Assembly: GCF_000966195.1 (NCBI RefSeq)
Contig: NZ_LAHL01000061.1
Coordinates: 1 to 33,010 of the forward strand
Origin: Domibacillus robiginosus
GTDB taxonomy: Bacteria > Bacillota > Bacilli > Bacillales > Domibacillaceae
Length of the DNA: 33,010 nucleotides
Direction of reading: 5' to 3'
The position numbers were made by a program, and so were the translations under genes. The notes beneath the pieces were generated by a model. The model was not told the origin of the DNA and ran no database searches. It saw only the letters and a list, made by a program, of their open reading frames with translations. Shown piece by piece: positions 25,797 through 33,010 of this stretch. Position 1 is the first letter of the stretch; every line of letters begins with the position of its first letter.

Positions 25797-26538
25797 CATC
25801 TTCTACTGTACTGTCTTCTGCCTGCTGGGCTTTTTTAAAGCCGATTCGTGAGATGATGACGCTCACTTCATATAATACAAACAGCGGCACACTGACCATC
25901 ATATGCGATACAATGTCAGGCGGTGTAATAAGCGCTGCGATTACGAGCAGGACAAAGTAAGCATAACGGCGAATTTGCCCTAACAGCTGGGGGGTGACAA
26001 TGCCAAGGCGTGTTAAAAACAGTGTCACAACGGGCAGTTGAAACAAAAAGCCAAAAGGGATCGTTGTTTGAAATAAAAATTGAAAATATTCATTGATACC
26101 GATCACCTGTTCAATATTCAAATCACCAGACAGGTTCATCATAAAATGAATAATGTATGGAAATAAAATAAAGTATGAAAATGATAGACCGCCAAGAAAC
26201 AAAAGAACAGAGGCCGGGATATAACTAAGAGTCACTCTTCTCTCTCGTTCATGAAGGCCCGGACTGACAAATGCCCACAGCTGGTATAAAATAACCGGTG
26301 AGGTTAGCACAACCCCTATTACAAAGGCCATTTGAAAATAAATTTTCAGTGGATCGGTCACACGAAACGCATTCATTGTCAGAGCAGCAGCTTCATCTGC
26401 ATGCTGTAAATATTGAATAATCGGCTTGGCCAAAAACAGCCCACCGATCGCGGCAATAAAAAAGAAAACAATAACAATCATCAGCCGCTTGCGCACTTCT
26501 TCTAAATGTTCATAAATTGTCATATCCTGCTGACTCAT
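25777..26538 (-). CDS. tatC: Twin-arginine translocase subunit TatC
   Basis: 253 residues with six helices. Family marks are HLEEVRKRL near the start, SPVILYQLWAFVSPGLHERERR in the first cytoplasmic loop, and PPDIVSHMMVSVPLFVLYE. TatC recognises twin-arginine signal peptides and works with TatA to export folded proteins. It follows tatA by 18 bp. The place in the ydi cluster corresponds to B. subtilis tatAY-tatCY. Confidence 0.97.
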   Translation of the reverse strand: MSQQDMTIYEHLEEVRKRLMIVIVFFFIAAIGGLFLAKPIIQYLQHADEAAALTMNAFRVTDPLKIYFQMAFVIGVVLTSPVILYQLWAFVSPGLHERERRVTLSYIPASVLLFLGGLSFSYFILFPYIIHFMMNLSGDLNIEQVIGINEYFQFLFQTTIPFGFLFQLPVVTLFLTRLGIVTPQLLGQIRRYAYFVLLVIAALITPPDIVSHMMVSVPLFVLYEVSVIISRIGFKKAQQAEDSTVEDEKKSAQ

Positions 26539-26556
26539 TTGTCAATCACCCTAACA

Positions 26557-26736
26557 TTACTTGGACTCTTTGTTGTCCTCTGTCCGTTCTTCGTCGTCTT
26601 CGGCCAGCCCTTTTGTCGAGTTTTTAAACTCACGAAGTGTATCTCCAGCTGCACGTCCAAGTTCCGGGAGTTTTTTCGGACCAAAAATTAAAAGTGCTGC
26701 TGCGCCAATCACAACCATGCTTCCTATGCCTGGCAT
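26557..26736 (-). CDS. tatA: Twin-arginine translocase subunit TatA
   Basis: 59 residues from ATG 26736 (MPGIGSMVVIG). AAGGAGG lies 9 nt upstream, whereas the GTG two codons earlier lies too close. One membrane helix is followed by FGPKKLPELGRAAGDTLREF, the TatA amphipathic helix, and an acidic tail. TatA oligomers form the translocation site. It is encoded just ahead of tatC. Confidence 0.95.
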   Translation of the reverse strand: MPGIGSMVVIGAAALLIFGPKKLPELGRAAGDTLREFKNSTKGLAEDDEERTEDNKESK

Positions 26737-26791
26737 TGGCACCCACCTCCTTTTTCACTATCATAACTGATTTAGAGAAGCAATACTATGA

Positions 26792-27445
26792 TCATTTTTC
26801 GACAGATTCATCCGGATAGTTTTTGAGAAAATAAACGAGTGATTGCAGTTCAATTGCCAGGTCAATGTGATGCACCCGGATTTCAGGCGGCACATTCAGC
26901 CTCGCTGGCGTAAAATTTAAGATTCCTTTAATATTTGCTCGTACCAGCCGGTCGGTGATCGACTGCGCCGCTGATTGTGGAATCGTCAAAATGGCTACCG
27001 GAACATTCAATTCAGAAAGCACTTTTTCCAGGTCGTCCATATGATGAATCGGTACTTCTCCAATTTTTTTATTTACCTTACTTTCCTCTACGTCAAAAGC
27101 CACGAGAATTTTAGTATTGTTATTTTTTAAAAAATTATAATTTAAAAATGCTGTCCCCAAGTTTCCGACACCAATCAGTGCAACATTTGTGACTTCGTCC
27201 TGATCCAGTGTTTTTCGGAAAAATGAAAGCAAATAGCTGACATTATAGCCATATCCTTTTTTTCCGAGTGCACCGAAGTACGAAAAATCACGGCGGATCG
27301 TCGCTGAATCCACTTTAACCGCTTCACTTAGTTCTGCTGATGATACCCGCTGCTTTCCCGAAGAATGCAGATTTTGAATAAATCGATAATATAAAGGCAG
27401 ACGTTTCGCTGTTGCCTGAGGTATTTTCATCGAATCATTGTTCAT
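26792..27445 (-). CDS. rex: Redox-sensing transcriptional repressor Rex
   Basis: 217 residues. A winged-helix domain (about 1-80; [23 protein letters not shown]) precedes a Rossmann domain (IGVGNLG, 91-97; [13 protein letters not shown]) that senses NADH/NAD+. A swapped C-terminal helix ends at [11 protein letters not shown]. Rex represses fermentation and respiration genes when NADH is low. GGAGGG precedes the ATG. Its own promoter overlaps a Rex-like site. It is divergent from ydiF. Confidence 0.97.
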   Translation of the reverse strand: MNNDSMKIPQATAKRLPLYYRFIQNLHSSGKQRVSSAELSEAVKVDSATIRRDFSYFGALGKKGYGYNVSYLLSFFRKTLDQDEVTNVALIGVGNLGTAFLNYNFLKNNNTKILVAFDVEESKVNKKIGEVPIHHMDDLEKVLSELNVPVAILTIPQSAAQSITDRLVRANIKGILNFTPARLNVPPEIRVHHIDLAIELQSLVYFLKNYPDESVEK

Positions 27446-27498
27446 TTTTTTCCCTCCAAGGTGTTACCGCTTCCATATTTCATTCTTTCCTTACTACA

Positions 27499-27527
27499 AT
27501 CATAAATCTTTGTAGCGTTTTTCACAA
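27499..27527 (-). promoter_or_regulatory. rex promoter with overlapping Rex-like operator
   Basis: TTGTGA (27522-27527) and TATGAT (27499-27504) are 17 bp apart. The 18-mer at 27510-27527 (minus strand TTGTGAAAAACGCTACAA) keeps one full half and ACAA of the Rex consensus TTGTGAA-N4-TTCACAA. The operator covers the -35 element. Confidence 0.6.
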
Positions 27528-27592
27528 GAACAGCTTCTTTTTCATTGCTCAAGGCGCTGCGCTCAAGTAAAGTGGAAAGTGAGGTGAAAAAC

Positions 27593-29515
27593 ATGATTCT
27601 TCTACAAGTACAGCAGCTTTCGAAATATTATGGAGCTGAACTGATTTTATCTAATATTAAACTTGAAGTGCAGTCAGGCGACCGCATTGCTCTTGTCGGA
27701 CGTAATGGAGCGGGTAAATCGACGCTGCTGAAAATTATAGCCGGACAGCTTTCCCATGAAGAAGGCGCTATTATGAAACCGAAGGATGTAACAATTGGCT
27801 ATCTAGCACAGGATACCGGGCTCGAATCGGATTTAACGATTTGGGACGAAATGAACAGCGTTTTCGATAGCCTTCGGGAAATGGAACAAAAACTGCGGAC
27901 ACTTGAAGCGAGCATGGCGGATCCGGACGTTTATGAAAATTCCACCCGTTATGAACAAGTAATGACTGCTTATGACACGCTGCAAAATGAATTTAAGGAA
28001 GCGGGCGGCTATCAATATGAAGCGGATCTGCGCTCGGTACTGCACGGATTCCGTTTTCACAACTATGACTACGGTACCCTTATTTCTACGCTAAGCGGCG
28101 GACAAAAAACGCGCCTTGCCCTCGCCAAGCTTCTTTTAACAAAGCCAGATATTTTAATTCTCGATGAGCCGACCAACCATCTTGATATCGATACGCTTTC
28201 CTGGCTCGAAAACTATCTGCAGGGTTATTCCGGTGCTATTTTAATTGTCTCGCATGACCGCTACTTCCTCGATAAAACCGTTAATCAGGTATATGAAGTA
28301 TCCCGTCATAAAATCCGCCGCTTTACCGGTAACTACAGTAAATATTTGATTCAGAAAGCTGAACAGTTTGAACGAGAAATGAAACAATATGAAAAGCAGC
28401 AGGAAGAAGCTGCAAAGCTTGAGGACTTTATTCAGCGAAATATTGCCCGGGCTTCTACAACAAAACGAGCTCAAAGCCGACGTAAGCAGCTTGATCGAAT
28501 GGAAATGATGGCGCGGCCGGATGGAGATGAAAAGCCGCCGGGCATGCTGTTTGACATTAATCGCCAAAGTGGCAATGAGGTGCTTCATGTTGATCATGTA
28601 TCTATTGGCTACAACAGTGAAAAAATAGGAGCGGATTTGTCTTTCTCCATCACACGTGGTGACAGTATCGCACTTGTTGGGCCAAATGGCGCTGGCAAGT
28701 CTACATTGCTTAAATCTATTACGGGGGCTCTTCCGCTGATTGGCGGGAAAATCAATCACGGTGCTGGCGTTGAAGTGGGCTATTACGACCAGGAGCAATC
28801 TCATTTAAATCGGTCAAAAACGGTACTGGCTGAGCTTTGGGATGACTATCCCGGTACGCCGGAAAAAGAAATCCGGGCGATACTTGGTACGTTTCTTTTT
28901 TCAGGCGATGACGTTTTAAAGCCGGTAGCTGCTTTGAGCGGAGGGGAAAAAGCCCGTCTTGCGCTCGCCAAGCTGACAATGCAAAGGGCAAACTTTCTCA
29001 TCCTTGATGAGCCGACCAACCACCTGGATCTCGACAGCAAGGAAGTGCTTGAAAATGCTTTAATTGATTACCCTGGCACGCTTTTGTTCGTATCCCACGA
29101 TCGCTACTTTATTAACCGAATTGCAACAAAAGTAATTGAGCTTGATAAAGAGGGAATGACCGTTTACCTGGGTGACTACGATTATTATGTAGAGAAAAAA
29201 AGCGAGCAGGAGGAGCTTGCTGCGCTTGAAGCAGATCAAAAAGCGACTCTAACAGTCAAGCCGGCATCAGCGGATTCTTATAAAACCGATAAAGAGCAGC
29301 GCAAAAAGGAACGACAAAAAGCAAGGCGCATCGAGGAAATCGAGGCAGCCATTGCTGCCCATGAAGAAAAAGTAACGGAAGCGGAAGAACTGCTCTGTCT
29401 CCCAGAAGTGTATGAAGATCATGAAAAATCGCTGGAGCTGCAGCAGCGGCTTGATCAAGCCAACGAAGCGATTGAACAGTTAATGACTGAATGGGAAGAA
29501 TTGCAGTCTGAGTAG
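27593..29515 (+). CDS. ydiF: ABC-F family ATPase YdiF
   Basis: 640 residues from ATG 27593 (GAGGTG 6 nt upstream). A TTG 48 bases earlier has no ribosome site. Two ATPase domains are complete: GRNGAGKST (36-44), LSGGQKTR and LILDEPTNHLD, then GPNGAGKST, LSGGEKAR and LILDEPTNHLD. Between them is the charged ABC-F linker (NIARASTTKRAQSRRKQLDRM). There are no membrane segments. A C-terminal coiled coil (about 555-640) ends the protein. ABC-F proteins act on ribosomes; this subfamily is a translation factor rather than a proven antibiotic-resistance factor. Confidence 0.95.
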   Translation: MILLQVQQLSKYYGAELILSNIKLEVQSGDRIALVGRNGAGKSTLLKIIAGQLSHEEGAIMKPKDVTIGYLAQDTGLESDLTIWDEMNSVFDSLREMEQKLRTLEASMADPDVYENSTRYEQVMTAYDTLQNEFKEAGGYQYEADLRSVLHGFRFHNYDYGTLISTLSGGQKTRLALAKLLLTKPDILILDEPTNHLDIDTLSWLENYLQGYSGAILIVSHDRYFLDKTVNQVYEVSRHKIRRFTGNYSKYLIQKAEQFEREMKQYEKQQEEAAKLEDFIQRNIARASTTKRAQSRRKQLDRMEMMARPDGDEKPPGMLFDINRQSGNEVLHVDHVSIGYNSEKIGADLSFSITRGDSIALVGPNGAGKSTLLKSITGALPLIGGKINHGAGVEVGYYDQEQSHLNRSKTVLAELWDDYPGTPEKEIRAILGTFLFSGDDVLKPVAALSGGEKARLALAKLTMQRANFLILDEPTNHLDLDSKEVLENALIDYPGTLLFVSHDRYFINRIATKVIELDKEGMTVYLGDYDYYVEKKSEQEELAALEADQKATLTVKPASADSYKTDKEQRKKERQKARRIEEIEAAIAAHEEKVTEAEELLCLPEVYEDHEKSLELQQRLDQANEAIEQLMTEWEELQSE

Positions 29516-29546
29516 AAAAGAGGCTATCCACAGCCTCTTTTCTTTT
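29516..29546 (+). terminator. Terminator of ydiF
   Basis: AAAAGAGGCT (29516-29525) pairs with AGCCTCTTTT (29532-29541), followed by CTTTTT. The stem begins right after the stop codon. Confidence 0.85.
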
Positions 29547-29648
29547 TATCCACAAAAAAATAGTGAATAGTCTGTTTATTGCAAGGGTTTCCACAGATTT
29601 ATACACATTATCCACAAGATGTGGGTAGTTTTATCCCCTTTATACACA
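29524..29648. promoter_or_regulatory. DnaA-box cluster between ydiF and tsaD
   Basis: Four exact TTATNCACA boxes on the plus strand lie at 29546-29554, 29599-29607, 29608-29616 (directly abutting) and 29640-29648. Near matches are at 29524-29532 (CTATCCACA), 29587-29595 and, inverted, 29620-29628. In B. subtilis the gcp(tsaD)-ydiF gap is one of the known DnaA-binding clusters outside oriC, which titrate DnaA. Confidence 0.85.
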
Positions 29649-29683
29649 AAAAAAGGGGATTCTATCCAGAATGCCCCTTTTTT
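29648..29683 (-). terminator. Terminator of the tsaE-tsaB-rimI-tsaD operon
   Basis: AAAAGGGGATTCT (from 29651) pairs with AGAATGCCCCTTTT (to 29681) with one bulged G, and T follows on the minus strand. It overlaps the last DnaA box and the tsaD stop. Confidence 0.8.
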
Positions 29684-30701
29684 AAAAAGCTTCAATATCC
29701 AGTCCAGGATGACCGTTCATATCCATTCCGTCCCGTTTTCCCTGCTCAAACAAAATAGTGCCGGCTGCTGCGATCATAGCAGCATTATCGGTACACAAAG
29801 ACAAAGGCGGAATCACGAGTTCAACATTTCTTAAATCGGCAAAAGCAGATTCTAATGACATACGAAGCCCTTTGTTAGCTGCTACTCCGCCTGACAATAA
29901 CACTTGTTTTACTTCATACTCTTTAGCAGCACGCAGTGTTTTCTCGGTCAGGACTTCCACAACACTTGCTTGAAAGCTTGCAGCCAGATTTTCTGGTATA
30001 ATTTCTTCTCCGCGCTGTTCTGCATTATGAACCGTATTAATAACCGCTGATTTTAAGCCGCTGAAGCTGAAATCATAAGAGCCCTCTTCAAGCCGGACCC
30101 GAGGCAGGTTGTATGTATCTTCTCCCTGCGCCGCAAGCCGGTCGATATGCGGACCGCCTGGATAAGGCAGGTTCAATGTACGTGCGACTTTATCATACGC
30201 TTCTCCTGCCGCATCATCCCTGGTTTCACCGATCACTTCAAATGATCCATGGTCTTTCATATAAACAATTTCCGTATGCCCGCCTGAGACGACGAGGGAA
30301 AGGAGTGGAAATGCCATTTCTTTAACTAAACGATTTGCATAAATATGGCCGGCAATATGATGAACGCCGATAAGCGGCAGGTTATGTGCAAAAGCGATTG
30401 CCTTTGCAGCATTTACTCCAATCAACAAAGCCCCTACAAGACCCGGACCTTTCGTGACCGCAATTGCGTCCATATCTTTAAATGTTAAACCAGCCTGCTC
30501 CAGTGTTTCATCCAGCACTGCAATTATTTGTTCAACATGATGACGGGAAGCAATTTCAGGCACAACACCGCCAAAACGCTTGTGGCTTTCAATCTGAGAA
30601 GATACAACATTCGCCACAATTTCTGTCCCGTTTTTTACAATGGCTGCTGCCGTTTCGTCACAGCTCGTTTCAATTCCAAAAACATATGTGTTTTTTTTCA
30701 T
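29682..30701 (-). CDS. tsaD: tRNA t6A threonylcarbamoyltransferase TsaD
   Basis: 339 residues from ATG 30701, which overlaps the rimI stop (TAATG) and gives the normal start [18 protein letters not shown]. The ASKHA-fold metal site HxxxH is at H115/H119 (VHHIAGH). [13 protein letters not shown] and [11 protein letters not shown] are conserved. With TsaB and TsaE it transfers the threonylcarbamoyl group to A37 of ANN-decoding tRNAs. TsaC/YwlC, which makes the donor, is not in the window. Confidence 0.97.
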   Translation of the reverse strand: MKKNTYVFGIETSCDETAAAIVKNGTEIVANVVSSQIESHKRFGGVVPEIASRHHVEQIIAVLDETLEQAGLTFKDMDAIAVTKGPGLVGALLIGVNAAKAIAFAHNLPLIGVHHIAGHIYANRLVKEMAFPLLSLVVSGGHTEIVYMKDHGSFEVIGETRDDAAGEAYDKVARTLNLPYPGGPHIDRLAAQGEDTYNLPRVRLEEGSYDFSFSGLKSAVINTVHNAEQRGEEIIPENLAASFQASVVEVLTEKTLRAAKEYEVKQVLLSGGVAANKGLRMSLESAFADLRNVELVIPPLSLCTDNAAMIAAAGTILFEQGKRDGMDMNGHPGLDIEAF

Positions 30702-31147
30702 TATAAATTCACCCACATTACTAAAGCATCTTCCTGATTGTCGGTATAATACTGCTTCCGGATTCCACCCGGCTGCAAACCGAATTGTTTATACAATGTC
30801 ATTGCTGCTGTATTGCTGACCCGGACCTCAAGTGAAAGAACAGCTCCACCGTACTCCCTTGCCTTTTGAATCACAAAATCAAGCAGTTTTTTTCCATAAC
30901 CTTTTCCACGAAACTTGGGCAAAATCGCGATATTGGTAATCTGCACTTGATCATATACAACCCACATTCCACAATAGCCGATAACGAGGCCCTCTTGTTC
31001 AACCGTATAATAATGAGCATATTCATTTAATACAATCTCTCTTTCAAAGGCTTCTTTTGGCCAGGGAAGGGAAAAGCTGGCCTGCTCTACTTCGAGCACA
31101 GCCGGAATATCTTCTATTACCATTGGGCGGATTACTGCATCACTCAC
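30701..31147 (-). CDS. rimI: Ribosomal protein S18-alanine N-acetyltransferase RimI
   Basis: 148 residues from GTG 31147 ([21 protein letters not shown]), with AAGGCGG 6 nt upstream and overlapping the tsaB end. Longer in-frame starts would run inside tsaB. The GNAT fold shows the acetyl-CoA loop [14 protein letters not shown] and the RimI segment [18 protein letters not shown]. Its stop overlaps the tsaD start, so translation is coupled. Confidence 0.94.
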   Translation of the reverse strand: MSDAVIRPMVIEDIPAVLEVEQASFSLPWPKEAFEREIVLNEYAHYYTVEQEGLVIGYCGMWVVYDQVQITNIAILPKFRGKGYGKKLLDFVIQKAREYGGAVLSLEVRVSNTAAMTLYKQFGLQPGGIRKQYYTDNQEDALVMWVNL

Positions 31148-31847
31148 GGCCTGCCGCCTTCTTTTCATTTGCCTCAATCCACTTCGCTTCTGCTTCAGCA
31201 AGGCGCGCATAATTTGGTACAACCTCTGCCGGGTCGTTTTCCATCGACATCCCAAGCGCTAAAAGAGCAGCCGGGCGGGTATAAGGAACGGCTCTGCCGG
31301 CAAATACAGCCTCCTTGCCCATTTGTTCCACAATGGCTTTTTCGTGTATATTGCTTTCCTGCCCAACAAATAAAACAGGCTCCTTTTGAAGAAGCAATTC
31401 CTCGCACCAATCGGCCACTGACACATTCCGGTCTTCCAGTACGGCTTGAACGGTTCCATTTGATAAGCGGTACAAGCCAGTGAAAATGCGTCCACGTCGT
31501 GCATCAAAAACCGGGCAAACAAGCCCATCTACTACAGGAGCTGAAGCAGCCAGCGAAGCAAGACCAGAAACGGCAGCCAGTGGAATATTTAATGTCCAGG
31601 CCAGCGTTTTGGCAATCGTTACGCCAATACGAACTCCTGTATACGAGCCAGGACCATTGGTGACAATAATCTTCTCCAAATCTTCCGGATTCATGTCTGC
31701 TTCATTCATTAATGCCTGAATAGCTGGCATTACCCGGATAGAATGATTTTTTTTCACATTTGTTACCTGCTCCGCCAGGATCACATCCCCATCTGCGAGG
31801 CCGATCGAAAGTGTATAAGTCGATGTATCAATCGCTAATGTTTTCAA
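31140..31847 (-). CDS. tsaB: t6A synthesis scaffold TsaB
   Basis: 235 residues. It begins MKTLAIDTSTYTLSIGLADG and contains VTNGPGSYTGVRIG, typical of this TsaD paralogue that lost the metal site and serves as its dimer partner. It overlaps tsaE by 20 nt and rimI by 8 nt. Confidence 0.96.
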   Translation of the reverse strand: MKTLAIDTSTYTLSIGLADGDVILAEQVTNVKKNHSIRVMPAIQALMNEADMNPEDLEKIIVTNGPGSYTGVRIGVTIAKTLAWTLNIPLAAVSGLASLAASAPVVDGLVCPVFDARRGRIFTGLYRLSNGTVQAVLEDRNVSVADWCEELLLQKEPVLFVGQESNIHEKAIVEQMGKEAVFAGRAVPYTRPAALLALGMSMENDPAEVVPNYARLAEAEAKWIEANEKKAAGRE

Positions 31848-32310
31848 GTGTTTTCACCTTCTCAAGAACGCGGGCATATCGATCCCCGTTTACTGTTAAT
31901 TGTACTTTGCGCTGCCCTTCTACACCAGTATGGAAAAGATTGATTTCTATATACTCCTCCGGAAGCTGGTCCGCGATTAAATGGGCCCATTCCACGACTG
32001 TAATGCCATTACCAAAAAAGTATTCATCAAAGCCTAAATCTTCTTCTGATTCCTCTCCTAGCCGGTAAACATCCATATGGTAAAGAGGATAGGCGCCTTC
32101 GTATTCTTTAATAATCGTAAATGTTGGACTGTTTACATTTTTGGTGACGCCTAATGCTTTTGCTAAATATTGTGTAAATGTTGTTTTTCCAGCTCCTAAA
32201 TCGCCTTCAAGCAGCAAAACGTCACCTGGACGAAGTGTATCAGCCAGTTCTCCAGCAAATATATTCATTTTTTCTAAACCGTTTAACGTCCATGTATAAG
32301 AAGATGTCAT
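31828..32310 (-). CDS. tsaE: t6A synthesis ATPase TsaE
   Basis: 160 residues. Walker A GDLGAGKTT (36-44), the SPTFTIIKEY switch region and HMDVYRL are the family marks. It powers recycling of the TsaB-TsaD complex. AAAGAAGGCGG precedes the ATG. It is first in its cluster and lies just 20 bp after the rrn/tRNA operon terminator. In B. subtilis thiL sits upstream; here it is missing. Confidence 0.96.
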   Translation of the reverse strand: MTSSYTWTLNGLEKMNIFAGELADTLRPGDVLLLEGDLGAGKTTFTQYLAKALGVTKNVNSPTFTIIKEYEGAYPLYHMDVYRLGEESEEDLGFDEYFFGNGITVVEWAHLIADQLPEEYIEINLFHTGVEGQRKVQLTVNGDRYARVLEKVKTLENISD

Positions 32311-32330
32311 ATGTCCGCCTTCTTTCCTCG

Positions 32331-32368
32331 AAAAAAAACCCTAGGATAATGATGATCCTAAGGTTTTT
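32331..32368 (-). terminator. Terminator of the rrn-tRNA operon
   Basis: AAAACC..TAGGAT and ATCCTA..GGTTTT arms (about 32335-32349 with 32355-32367) form a stem with one C/A mismatch, followed by eight T on the minus strand. Confidence 0.85.
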
Positions 32369-32369
32369 G

Positions 32370-32386
32370 ATTATATCTTTATTATA
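32370..32386 (-). promoter_or_regulatory. Tandem TATAAT hexamers, candidate tsaE promoter
   Basis: TATAAT occurs twice on the minus strand (32381-32386 and 32370-32375), between tRNA-Asp and the terminator. The -35 sequences at 17 bp are poor. A transcript from here would have to cross the terminator to reach tsaE. Confidence 0.3.
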
Positions 32387-32414
32387 TCGAATAATTGCGT
32401 ATTCTAAAAGAAAA

Positions 32415-32491
32415 TGGCGGTCCGGACGGGACTCGAACCCGCGACCTCCTGCGTGACAGGCAGGCATTCTAACCAACTGAACTACCGGACC
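32415..32491 (-). tRNA. tRNA-Asp (GTC)
   Basis: 77 nt. Acceptor GGTCCGG pairs with CCGGACC, the anticodon loop is CTGTCAC, the T arm is GCGGGTTCGAGTCCCGT, and the 3' CCA is encoded. It is the last gene of the rrn-tRNA operon. Confidence 0.97.
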
Positions 32492-32496
32492 AACGA

Positions 32497-32570
<74 letters not shown>

Positions 32571-32607
32571 ATAATAAAAATAAAATATATAGTTGTGATC
32601 ATTCACA

Positions 32608-32724
<117 letters not shown>

Positions 32725-32931
32725 TATGAAGTTTGAAAGAAGTGTTCTTTCAAAACTGGATAGAAGCTTGCATTGTATGGGCAAAAACCTTTCGTTTACA
32801 CGCCATGTGTTGTCCAGCCTCGGGTGCGATCAGCTCGCGTCGCTTCGGCCTGTCTGATGAGGCCAAAAGCGCCTCATGCAGCCATTCCTCCAGCGCGTGT
32901 CGCTGATGGACACGCACCCTCGGCATTTCAG
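32725..32931 (-). other. Long, structured 23S-5S spacer
   Basis: About 207 bp. The 5S-proximal part has the usual processing helix (TTTTGAAAGAACACTTCTTTCAAA on the minus strand, split by a loop). The rest is GC-rich with nested inverted repeats: GGGTGCG (32822-32828) with CGCACCC (32913-32919), ATGAGGC with GCCTCAT around 32857-32877, and GTGTC with GACAC around 32897-32913. Confidence 0.7.
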
Positions 32932-33010
32932 TTGATTAAGTCCTCGATCGATTAGTATTCGTCAGCTCCATGCGTCGCCGCACTTCCACCTCGAACCTAT
33001 CTACCTCGTC
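32932..33010 (-). rRNA. rrl: 23S ribosomal RNA, 3' end only
   Basis: The minus strand reads GACGAATACTAATCGATCGA then GGACTTAAT, the conserved 3' end of Bacillus 23S. The rest lies beyond the window. The exact 3' end is uncertain by a few bases. Confidence 0.95.

Noticed and set aside
27545-27592. Longer ydiF start at TTG 27545
   Set aside because: ATG 27593 has GAGGTG at proper spacing and gives the family's normal N-terminus.
30702-30716. Longer tsaD start at GTG 30716
   Set aside because: The ATG at 30701 overlaps the rimI stop as TAATG and yields the normal MKK start.

Overview
The window looks like chromosome of a spore-forming, Gram-positive member of the Bacillaceae (low to moderate GC). 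The right half (about 22.6-33.0 kb) keeps the gene order of the Bacillus subtilis rrn-trn/ydiB-ydiL/groESL region. The regulatory sites are also of Bacillus type: CIRCE, Zur boxes, GlnR/TnrA boxes, a purine riboswitch, a Rex-like site and TTATNCACA DnaA boxes. The species cannot be named from the sequence alone.

Left part (1-7.5 kb). A tandem-repeat gene resembling an expanded gamma-type small acid-soluble spore protein is interrupted by an in-frame stop. It converges on uvsE (UV damage endonuclease), and nrnB (DHH nanoRNase) diverges from uvsE. A glnK-amtB operon (PII protein and ammonium transporter) has a promoter overlapped by two GlnR/TnrA-type boxes. Then come a small DUF2188 protein, a 450-bp patch of hairpins and dispersed repeats, a broken P-loop kinase gene, and a solitary HNH-like zinc protein.

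Middle part (7.5-22.1 kb). A MarR-HlyD-MFS drug-efflux operon has a perfect palindrome in its leader. Next is a five-gene Nik/Cnt/Opp-type ABC importer. Its promoter carries two copies of CGTAATGATTACG, the Zur box core, so the operon is probably a zinc or zinc-metallophore uptake system. A NupG-type nucleoside transporter lies behind a guanine-class purine riboswitch. A DUF4317 protein and a large surface protein follow; the latter joins three SLH domains, a PAP2 acid-phosphatase domain and an autotransporter-type beta-strand repeat.

Right part (22.5-33.0 kb). This holds groES-groEL with CIRCE; the CPBP protease ydiL with ydiK; tatA-tatC; rex; the ABC-F gene ydiF; a DnaA-box cluster between ydiF and tsaD; and tsaE-tsaB-rimI-tsaD, a translationally coupled cluster for tRNA t6A synthesis and ribosomal protein acetylation. 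The end of an rRNA operon follows on the minus strand (23S 3' end, 5S, tRNA-fMet, tRNA-Asp, terminator). Compared with B. subtilis, thiL (before tsaE) and moaC (between ydiF and rex) are absent here.

The points most worth following are the Zur-controlled Nik/Cnt-type importer without local metallophore genes, the repeat-expanded SASP-like gene, the SLH-PAP2-beta-repeat protein, the conserved DnaA-box cluster, and the composite repeat island at 5.4-5.85 kb.
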